IMG/VR virus record: IMGVR_UViG_3300020020_000008
Span: 1-46,140 of that record
Length of the DNA: 46,140 bases
Origin: a virus
Reading direction: 5' to 3' (one strand)
The notes beneath the pieces are model-generated. The model was not told the DNA's origin, did not search any database, and was given only the letters and a program-made list of their open reading frames with translations. Shown piece after piece: positions 6,428 to 14,400 of the stretch (position 1 is its first letter; every line of letters begins with the position of its first letter). The position numbers and the translations under genes are program-made.

Positions 6428-6480
6428 GGACACGCACTCAACACTGTTAAATCAGATTACGAGTGCGTGTCCGATTTTTC
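6428..6480 (+). terminator. Rho-independent terminator
   Basis: GGACACGCACTC (6428-6439) pairs perfectly with GAGTGCGTGTCC (6461-6472) around a 21-nt loop, followed by GATTTTT. The twelve-base perfect stem with a U-tract separates the recombination/acidic-protein unit from the polymerase operon that begins at 6500. Confidence 0.85.
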
Positions 6481-6499
6481 CGTGTGAAATGAGGAACTA

Positions 6500-6802
6500 G
6501 TGACTGAAATGATTGGTAGAGAAGTTATTAAGCCGGTAATCGGAAAGATTCTCAAGATTAGCCGTAATGGATGGGGATTCATTTCCTCGAAGGAAATTAA
6601 ATTCACTAGAATCTTCTTTCATTGGACCGCGCTGAAACAGGATACGGTTCCATTCCTTGAATTGAAGAATGGAATGACGGTAGAATTCACTCCCATTAAG
6701 ATTGAGGGACGGGGTTATCGTGCGATTCATATCCGCGTAATTCCATCAGAATCAAGAGGAACGAAAGATGATTCAGTTGAAATGTCCCCATTGTCGGAAT
6801 GA
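6500..6802 (+). CDS. Cold-shock-domain protein 1 (100 aa)
   Basis: GTG start with GAGGAAC upstream. Residues 14-80 form an OB-fold cold-shock domain: G-K-I-L..., the RNP1-like N-G-W-G-F-I, the RNP2-like I-F-F-H, then V-E-F-T-P and the closing strand AIHIRVI. An N-terminal basic extension and a Ser-rich tail lie outside the domain. It is first in the polymerase operon, so single-strand nucleic-acid binding during replication or early gene expression is likely. A second, distinct cold-shock protein is at 11212. Confidence 0.8.
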   Translation: MTEMIGREVIKPVIGKILKISRNGWGFISSKEIKFTRIFFHWTALKQDTVPFLELKNGMTVEFTPIKIEGRGYRAIHIRVIPSESRGTKDDSVEMSPLSE

Positions 6803-6983
6803 TGATGAAACAATGATGGAACTCCTTGGTATTCACAAGGGGTCAAAGTATTATTTGTGTGGAGTATGTATTAAGAACTTCGGTATTCCTGTCAAAGTAA
6901 AGGAAACTAATGTCAATGAAGTACGTGCCGGGGATGGGTGCGATAGGCCCGAAGATAATGATACTGGGGGACTCCCCGAGTAG
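6768..6983 (+). CDS. Zinc-ribbon miniprotein (71 aa)
   Basis: CPHC (residues 6-9) and CGVC near residues 31-34 form a four-cysteine zinc ribbon. GAGGA lies eight bases before the ATG. The gene starts inside the end of the cold-shock gene and runs 74 bases into the polymerase gene in another frame, so the C-terminal tail is constrained by overlap. It is a probable nucleic-acid or protein-binding accessory of the polymerase, inferred from its position. Confidence 0.65.
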   Translation: MIQLKCPHCRNDDETMMELLGIHKGSKYYLCGVCIKNFGIPVKVKETNVNEVRAGDGCDRPEDNDTGGLPE

Positions 6984-9438
6984 GGAAGATACTATCGCAG
7001 GTAAACCATTCACTGGAACTCCAGGTAGAGAACTAGAACGATTACTGAAAGATGCTGGTATCAATAAGGGTGACTGTTGGCTCACCAATGTATCCAAATA
7101 TCAGGTTCCACCTAACTATGATAAGAAGAAGTCATCGTTCTATGCACGCGCGGTGGCGTCAGGAATTGATATTAACCAACAACTAGCGGAACTACAACTT
7201 GAAATCAACAGTATTAAGCCTAACATTATTGTCGCTCTCGGCGGCACTCCTCTATGGGCGCTCTCCGGTAAAACTAAGATTAGTAAATTTCGAGGTTCTC
7301 TCGGCTGGGGTATGGGGACTAAGTTTGTTCCTACCTATAATCCCGCGCACCTTCTATTTAGTGCTCCGGGTGGAGAAATCAAAGGTTACTGGAACAGACA
7401 AATAATCATCTTCGATTTGAAACGCGCCTTAGACGAGTCACACTCATCTACTCTCGAATTACCCCAAAGAACTCTCCAGATAGCTCAGAACTCAGGTGAA
7501 CTCTACGAGTTCCTTGAGCGATATAAATCCCATCAAAAATTAGCCGTAGACATTGAGGCTGGTGGTCACTGTCTACCCATCTGCGTCGGACTTGCATTCA
7601 ACAAGTCTCACGGAATGACTGTGCCTCTATGGAATCGAGATAACATTAGTACCATACCGAATTCAGACCTTGTCAATATGTGGCTACTCTTAGCCAAAGT
7701 ATTATGGGAGAAAGACATTGTCGGACAAAACTTCAATTACGATAGAGACAAACTCCGTAGACTGGGTTTCACTATTAGGCGAATTCACTCAGATACTATG
7801 CTCAAAGCATTCGCGATTAACCCTGAACTCCCGAAAGGGCTTGCATTCAATACAAGTATCTACACCCGAGAACCATTCTATAAAGATGAAGGGATGTATG
7901 AGGGGAGCACTAGAGATTTACTACTCGGATGTGCTAGAGATAGTTGTGTTACATACGAAATAAACGATGCGATGGACACCGACTTAGATGAGTTGGGTGT
8001 CAGGAAATTCTACGAGAACTTCATTCTCCAGTTACCAGACTTCTATGCCGAGATTGAATCGAATGGATTCCACGTCGATGAAGCGCGACGTGAGGAATTG
8101 ATTGAGAAGTATGTAACGTGGGATGAGAAGTTGAAGTATGAAATGTATCAGATTGTGGGTGACGACATCAATGTCAACTCAGCTCCTCAGGTGTCATCTT
8201 TACTATTCGATAATTGGAAGTTACCTAGAAGACCTGGTACGGGCGAAGAGGAATTAACTAGTCTATTAAATCTTCAGAAAGGTGTAGAATATCCCCCATA
8301 CAGGCAATGGATTGAAAAGTGTTTAGAGAGACGGCGAGTAAGGAAAACGATATCCACGTATCTAATGGCGATTCCCGATTTCGATGGGAAGATGCGCACT
8401 ACTTGTTTTATGTGTCTTGAAACTGGTCGCACTTCGACCGGACAACAGAATCCGCCCATCAGACCACTGGTGGATTTAGTTGGCAGGGGTAAGCAAGACG
8501 ACATGAAACCTATGGGTACGGCATTTCAGGTATTCACTAAGCATGGTGATATCGGAGCTGACGTGCGAAGTATGTATATCCCTCCGAAGGGGGAAGTATT
8601 TGTCCAATTAGACTCGTCGCAGGCAGAAGCCAGAGTAGTGTTTAACCTCGCTACAGACGAACAGGCATTAAAGGACATAGATGAACATGACTATCATGCA
8701 CTCACTGCGAGCTGGTTTTTCGGTGGTTCGGAGGCTGACTATTCCAAGAAAGTATTGGGGTACGAATCGCCAATTAGATTCGCAGGGAAGACTCTACGTC
8801 ATGCGGGCCATCTTGGCGCGGGCAAACGCAGAGCAGCAACAGAACTTAACACACAAGCACGAAAATATAAGATTCCCCTTACCATTACTGAAGCTATTGC
8901 AGAACGTGCTCTCAACATATTCCACCAAAAGCAACCAAAAATTAGACACATCTTCCACGCACAAGTAGTAGAGGCATTGAAAAATGACAGACGACTCATT
9001 GCACCCCTCCCTTGGGGTATTGACTCTGACCGCGGCGGTGTCCGTACATTTTACGAACGATGGGGAGATGATCTTTTCAGAGAAGCATTATCTTACCTCC
9101 CTCAGCGAGCCGTCACTGATAATACCAAAGCAGCTGGTATTAGAATTAAGAAACAATTCAGAGAGGCGAGAATTATTCTTGAGGCTCATGACGCATTACT
9201 TTACTCGGTCAGAATCGAGTACGTAGATGAGTTCATCGCACTCGCCAAGAAAGAAATGGAGAGGGCGATTAACTTCAGTGCGTGTACTCTCAAGAGAAGA
9301 TTCCTGAAGATTCCATGTGACGTGGAAATCGGAGAGAACTATCAAGACTTGAAGAAACATAAGTTCCCTCTCCCGACTATCATTGAGGAACGAAGTGAAC
9401 CGAAGACTATAACGGATCAGTTTCTAGTACAGGAGTGA
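6910..9438 (+). CDS. Uracil-DNA glycosylase / 3'-5' exonuclease / family A DNA polymerase fusion
   Basis: 842 residues. 1-175 is a UDG-superfamily domain: GDSPSRED (20-27), PFTGTPG, LTNVSKY, and NPAH (144-147) in the second motif. Exonuclease domain: D214-x-E216, D278 in NFNYD, D344. The polymerase has motif A D568-SSQ-x-E573-x-R and motif B R623...K627, with H631 and L635 where E. coli Pol I has F762 and Y766. Motif C is H760-D761-A762, so the usual second acidic residue is alanine. It is the likely replicative polymerase. UDG-like N-termini are known in a few phage polymerases such as SPO1; whether this one is catalytic is untested. Confidence 0.9.
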   Translation: MSMKYVPGMGAIGPKIMILGDSPSREDTIAGKPFTGTPGRELERLLKDAGINKGDCWLTNVSKYQVPPNYDKKKSSFYARAVASGIDINQQLAELQLEINSIKPNIIVALGGTPLWALSGKTKISKFRGSLGWGMGTKFVPTYNPAHLLFSAPGGEIKGYWNRQIIIFDLKRALDESHSSTLELPQRTLQIAQNSGELYEFLERYKSHQKLAVDIEAGGHCLPICVGLAFNKSHGMTVPLWNRDNISTIPNSDLVNMWLLLAKVLWEKDIVGQNFNYDRDKLRRLGFTIRRIHSDTMLKAFAINPELPKGLAFNTSIYTREPFYKDEGMYEGSTRDLLLGCARDSCVTYEINDAMDTDLDELGVRKFYENFILQLPDFYAEIESNGFHVDEARREELIEKYVTWDEKLKYEMYQIVGDDINVNSAPQVSSLLFDNWKLPRRPGTGEEELTSLLNLQKGVEYPPYRQWIEKCLERRRVRKTISTYLMAIPDFDGKMRTTCFMCLETGRTSTGQQNPPIRPLVDLVGRGKQDDMKPMGTAFQVFTKHGDIGADVRSMYIPPKGEVFVQLDSSQAEARVVFNLATDEQALKDIDEHDYHALTASWFFGGSEADYSKKVLGYESPIRFAGKTLRHAGHLGAGKRRAATELNTQARKYKIPLTITEAIAERALNIFHQKQPKIRHIFHAQVVEALKNDRRLIAPLPWGIDSDRGGVRTFYERWGDDLFREALSYLPQRAVTDNTKAAGIRIKKQFREARIILEAHDALLYSVRIEYVDEFIALAKKEMERAINFSACTLKRRFLKIPCDVEIGENYQDLKKHKFPLPTIIEERSEPKTITDQFLVQE

Positions 9439-9442
9439 CTAT

Positions 9443-10720
9443 GTGACATGGCTTGAACGGCTACTAAGTCAACACTCTGAGTTGGAATCACCCACTAATT
9501 TCTGGAAGTGGGGCGCACTCGCGGCAATCTCCGCAGTCGTAAAGGACAATGTATGGATGGACCGTCAGATTTACAATCTGTATCCGAACATCTACGTGAT
9601 GTTCCACGCGGAAAGTGGTTTGAAAAAAGGCCCGCCGATTTCGATGGCGAAGCAACTAGTGAAAGGTGTAGGTGGTACGAGAATTATCTCTGGAAGAAGT
9701 TCTATTCAAGGCATCCTGAAAGACTTAGGAACCGCACAAACACAACCGGGGGGAAGAGTAATCAATAAATCTACTGCATTCATTTGTAGTAGTGAATTGA
9801 CCAGCAGTATCGTAGAAGATAAAGTAGCTACTGACATTCTCACAGACTTGTATGACAGACAGTACAACATTGGAGAGTGGCGTAGTCTACTGAAGATGGA
9901 ACAGTTCAATCTGAAAGATCCGACTATCACGATGTTGACTGCAACTAATGAGGCACATTCGTCGGACTTCTTCGGAAAGAAAGATATCCACGGAGGATAC
10001 TTCGCTCGTACATTCATCATCTCAGAAATCAAACGAAACAGAGCCAACTCACTCATCATACCACTCAAGAATCCACCCAAGTATGCAGACCACATCGATT
10101 ACCTGAAGGAATTAGAGAAGCTGAAGGGACCATTCGAGGCTCTGGGAAGTATTGAAGCGACAGAGAAACACTACATCCCGTACAATGAACACGTCACAGG
10201 AGAGACGAATTACTTCTCTGATGCTGGGATTATCTATCAGAAATGGTACGAGAATTTCATCGACCAGATGTCAAATCAGGACCAGAAAGATGATACAGGG
10301 ACACTGAATCGATTCGGTGATTCTGTACTGAAGGTAGCGATGCTACTATCCTTGACCAGAAGTGCGGAACTCTACATAGATGCGGACAGTATGAATCTAG
10401 CTATCGAATACTCTGAAAAGTTGATTGGTAACGTAAGGGAAATGACTCATGGGAAGAAGGGTCTGAGCGAAGCTAAGTCGATTAAGGGACTTATCATCGC
10501 TGAGTTCTTGGCTAGAGAGACGCACTCAATCAGTAGAGCAATGCTACTGAAACAGATGTGGTCACACTACAAAGAAGCCCATGAGTTAGATGAGATTATG
10601 TTGTCATTCGATCAGGCGGGGATGATTAAGACCCAAACGATTGGGAATCAAATCATCTATACGATGCATGACAATCAGGTGCAGGAGTACAGACGTAGAT
10701 TTGCGGGGAAGAACAGATGA
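9443..10720 (+). CDS. DUF3987-type helicase/primase-associated ATPase
   Basis: 425 residues from GTG with AGGAG seven bases upstream, beginning inside the end of the polymerase operon. The opening FWKWGALAAISA...NLYPNIYVMFHAESGLKKGPP (P-loop at 56-66) is typical of phage DUF3987 proteins with a modified Walker A ending K-G-P-P. STAFICSSEL and a TMLTATNE sensor-like strand follow, then a helical C-terminus with a winged-helix-like end. It lies immediately after the polymerase and is the only candidate replicative helicase here. No primase domain was found in it. Confidence 0.75.
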   Translation: MTWLERLLSQHSELESPTNFWKWGALAAISAVVKDNVWMDRQIYNLYPNIYVMFHAESGLKKGPPISMAKQLVKGVGGTRIISGRSSIQGILKDLGTAQTQPGGRVINKSTAFICSSELTSSIVEDKVATDILTDLYDRQYNIGEWRSLLKMEQFNLKDPTITMLTATNEAHSSDFFGKKDIHGGYFARTFIISEIKRNRANSLIIPLKNPPKYADHIDYLKELEKLKGPFEALGSIEATEKHYIPYNEHVTGETNYFSDAGIIYQKWYENFIDQMSNQDQKDDTGTLNRFGDSVLKVAMLLSLTRSAELYIDADSMNLAIEYSEKLIGNVREMTHGKKGLSEAKSIKGLIIAEFLARETHSISRAMLLKQMWSHYKEAHELDEIMLSFDQAGMIKTQTIGNQIIYTMHDNQVQEYRRRFAGKNR

Positions 10721-11049
10721 ATGAAGATGAGATTAAGACACTCCCATCAGGTGCGGCTACATCAGGTAATTTGCCTCCATATGAATGTCTGACTCCATTG
10801 TTTCTGCGACGTTCAGCAGAGAGAATGAGGTTAGGACTGAGATATGGTAAACACAATTGGAAGAAAGGAATAGAAGATAAAGAGTTCATCCTGAATCGTC
10901 TGAATCATGCATTCGAGCATCTGATTCTAGCGATGGAAGCTATTGATTCGGATACTCCTGTGAGTGATGACAATTTAGCAGCAGTTGTCGTGAACTGTAT
11001 GTTTGCAATGGAGTATGAGGCACATGCTCATCCCTCCTCCGAAACATGA
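10717..11049 (+). CDS. DUF5664 / MazZ-like nucleotide pyrophosphohydrolase
   Basis: 110 residues, ATGA overlap with the helicase gene. The core L-R-Y-G-K-H-N-W-K-K-G (residues 43-53), then R-L-N-H-A-F-E-H-L and a late D-D-N-L-A-A-V-V-V-N-C helix, matches the phage DUF5664 family related to MazG. In 2-aminoadenine phages the MazZ member removes dGTP-type precursors. No PurZ adenylosuccinate-synthetase-like gene is visible here, so the substrate may instead be another dNTP or alarmone. Confidence 0.65.
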   Translation: MNEDEIKTLPSGAATSGNLPPYECLTPLFLRRSAERMRLGLRYGKHNWKKGIEDKEFILNRLNHAFEHLILAMEAIDSDTPVSDDNLAAVVVNCMFAMEYEAHAHPSSET

Positions 11050-11215
11050 AGTTGACTCTTATGTACCGACTGTCACTCAGTCAGTGGGTCAGATGGAACA
11101 TGACCGGATACAGAGGTTCTTGAACGTTGAGCCGTGGATGTGTCCGAATTGTGGATTGAAGAACTTCGGACGTAATGAGAAGTGCGCTAATTACAACTGT
11201 AGGAGAGACAGATGA
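11024..11215 (+). CDS. RanBP2-type zinc-finger miniprotein (63 aa)
   Basis: The C-terminus reads W-M-C-P-N-C, then N-F, then K-C-A-N-Y-N-C-R-R: the W-x-C-x2-C ... N-F ... C-x3-C arrangement of RanBP2/zinc-ribbon fingers. The frame is open from TTG 11003; ATG 11024 with GAGG close upstream is taken as start, and ATG 11015 is possible. It overlaps the MazZ-like gene by 26 bases and the next start by four. Single-stranded RNA or ubiquitin-like binding is known for related fingers; here the ligand is unknown. Confidence 0.65.
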   Translation: MLIPPPKHEVDSYVPTVTQSVGQMEHDRIQRFLNVEPWMCPNCGLKNFGRNEKCANYNCRRDR

Positions 11216-11442
11216 AGGGAATCGTCGCGCGTGCGTCTAACGACAAGGGATATGGATTCATTCTTGGGGATGATAGGGGAGACTACTTCTTCCACAAGGA
11301 TGATTTAATTGGTGATTTCAAGGTACTGGCGGATGATGTGACGACGGGGCGGAAAGTAAAGGTTGAGTTTACTCCCGCCCCATCTCCGAAGGGATTACGA
11401 GCCAGTAACGTAATTCGAGTAGATGGTCCGACTGTAGACTAG
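11212..11442 (+). CDS. Cold-shock-domain protein 2 (76 aa)
   Basis: Almost the whole protein is a canonical CspA fold: K-G-Y-G-F-I (RNP1), D-Y-F-F-H-K (RNP2), V-K-V-E-F-T-P, and a final A-S-N-V-I strand. ATGA overlap with the zinc-finger gene places it last in the replication operon. It is closer to bacterial Csp than the protein at 6500. Expected role: binding ssDNA or RNA, melting secondary structure. It ends one base before the convergent virion arm. Confidence 0.85.
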   Translation: MKGIVARASNDKGYGFILGDDRGDYFFHKDDLIGDFKVLADDVTTGRKVKVEFTPAPSPKGLRASNVIRVDGPTVD

Positions 11443-11443
11443 A

Positions 11444-14400
11444 TTAGCGCTCAGACCAAGGGAATGCACGGGGTTCTTCGTCAGTACCTAGATTCCAAGG
11501 CATGAGATCCTTCATGCCGCCACCAGTAACAAGCCAATCATTATCAGGCTGTAGGAACTTACTGACAGATTCACCTTTACTGTAAACCTGAGTACCTCCA
11601 CCAAATGCTGCTGCCGTACCCATCCAGGGAACTAATGAAGGATCTTCTTCATACAGTTCCATTAAGTCCTGCACAATGAGTGGGACGAATAACTGGACAC
11701 TACGGTCACCAACATGGAATGGATTGTATTCTGACGCACTCGCAATGTCATATGCAAATTTGGTTACCGGATTCAGCTTATTCACAAAGAATCGTTGCAT
11801 CATATCTTCTTGTGTCTGAGCCTGATATCCGGAACCAAATCTGTGGAATTCACCACTCGCACTTGAAGTAGCTCCTCCCATATAGGCACGTGCATATGCG
11901 ACTGCGAATGGTCCAAATCCACCACTCAGGTCCATACGTGCATCACCAAGTCTAACCTTACCGAAGTCTGCACTAGTAGGGTCCATACCTACTGTAGCTT
12001 CATCCCCTGCTGCTTTCTTAATCAATTCAGCCGAAATCCACCATGCTGCGGCAGTAGATACTGCTGCCTTGAGATACTGTTTTCTCACGAATGGACTCGC
12101 CATGATGTACGTATTCGGATTCATCATGCGTACATTACGAGCCAACAGACCTGGAGAGAATAGGACATAACTCAACTTGTCCGTCGCACTCTCCAGAGAT
12201 ACTTCTGCTTTCTTATACGGCAGTAAATGAGTCTTCAGGGGTCCGTGTCCAGTGGCTGTATTAACGAAATCTGCGATTTCCTTACCGCGCACCAGATTAT
12301 GATATGGATTCAAATTCTGTGCATCCTCAGGGGAAATCTTAGTTTTCCACGGCATGATTCCCTGACGCACTTTACCCTTTTCGACCCCTTCCATAGCCAT
12401 ATCTCGTGCAAGATTCAGCAGTTTCTCAGTTCTGTTTACATTCAAGTGATTCAAGAATGTAATGTACATTCGATTCGTTGCACGGATTGGGTATCCGATA
12501 GTATGTTGCCATAATTTAGATCCCCTAGTGGGTTCCCATACTTTCCTTCCAGTCTCTTGGTCTGCTACCCTACGACCGATACCCATCTCTAACCATCGAC
12601 TAGCAGTAGATTCGGCACGAGGTCCAGGTTCACTAGCAGGAGAGAACATTTTGGTGCCAATTAAGTCACCGAATGACTTCTCTAATTTACCAGTATCCTC
12701 ATTGATATGCCGTACCATGATGTCCTTACTTCTAAGGTCGGCATCGATCTGTTTGAACCCCTCATAGCTAATACCCTTGAACATTGCATAGCCGGCTTTC
12801 CAGAATTCAGGGGTTAGAATTAGAGGTAATCCCTGCCGTCCGGGTGCGGATGCATCAAGCATAGTAGTGGCATTAGTAGGTACTGATAGAGCCTCTTTGA
12901 TGTAGTTAACTTCTTTAGCTTTACCTGGTTCCTTACCACTCTGACCCTGACCCCATCCAGTCGCACTTTTAATTCTGGCCCAAGGTCTACCCTTGAACTC
13001 AGACATTATGTCGACGGCAGAAGTTCCATCTCCATCTGTTGAACCAGTGCCAGGAATGTTTCCCTCTCCAGTGGGTCCGGTATTTGCCTGCTTAACTCCC
13101 GTTCTTGTGAGAAGGTCTTCCGTAACCTCTGCTCTCCCTCTTGATTGAGAATAGAGGTGTAGTAATTCCTGAACTTCTGGACTGTATCCCCCAGATTTAT
13201 TACCTCCGGTGTAGAGGTTTGTGAGAACTTCTGTTGCATTGATTCTTCGTTTGGCTCCGAAGGTAGCATACACTTCTCCTAATCTATGAGCGAACCCCAT
13301 TCCGTGTCCAGTATTCCTAAGTCCCACATCTCCATGATTAATCAGTTCATTGATATAGGCTTGAAAGTATTCAGCACCCACTCTGGGATCATCAACATCA
13401 GATGGATTAAATTGAATTGGTGCTCCTGCTTCATTACCAATATGGGCTACTTCATGCTGACCCGTTCCAACAGCTTTATAGGCCGCATCTCTAGGAGTTA
13501 ATCCCTGCTCAATCCGAAGGAATGGATTGAATGCAATGGATGATTTTCCTGTAGTTGGATTCGGGATATGTAACCCATGTGACCCAGGGTCAAATGATAA
13601 TCCTACTCCCTCAAGTCTATCAGCCCATTCTGGCTTATTAGCATGTAAAATAATATTGTCCACCAGAGAGTCGTAGAACTTGAGTATGTTTACGACTAAT
13701 GGATTCTTATTCAGTCTTTCTACTTCCTGAGGAGTCAATCGATTACCAGGGTCTAGTAACAGTGGCTTACGTTTGAGTCCGGGTACAGTCATCTGACCCA
13801 TCGAATCGTATAGTTCCTGAGTGCGATTCTTCGACTTGTCTACTGCAGGTCCAGTAACATTTTTTCTGAGGAAGGTACCGATAATTTCTCTAATATCCTT
13901 CTTTACATCTTCTCTCGTGTTGATGAATGGATAATTATCGTGCATTTCATCAACTTGAGGTTCAATATTTACGACTGCATGTTCAGGTAATCCTGTAATT
14001 TTCTTGGTTGCGTAAAGTGGTTCAGAGAATTGGTACATTCCATTGTTTAAGTAATGGATTTGAATACTTGATCGTTCTACGCTGAGATCAGATGCAGGAA
14101 CTTGAACTTTAACTCGACTATCGTGAGTTACGAAATCTCCGACTAGTTTATCAGTATCGGAATTAGTAAAATTAATATCTTTTACCGAATTATATTGATC
14201 TGGTATCACATCACGTAATGGAGTATCACTAGTTAAGCCATATTCATCATACATTATTTTAGATGGTCTATCTCTAGTATGGTCAAGAATATTCTTAACC
14301 ATTTCTCTAGTATTACGAGTATTTTGTTCATCCTTCAATTGCACTTCAATAGTGGTTCCAGTTGGAGTAGAGTCAGATACACGTACACGATCCCAATCAG

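Noticed and set aside
10717-11049. 2-aminoadenine (Z) genome
   Set aside because: MazZ-like gene alone is insufficient; no PurZ or DatZ was seen.
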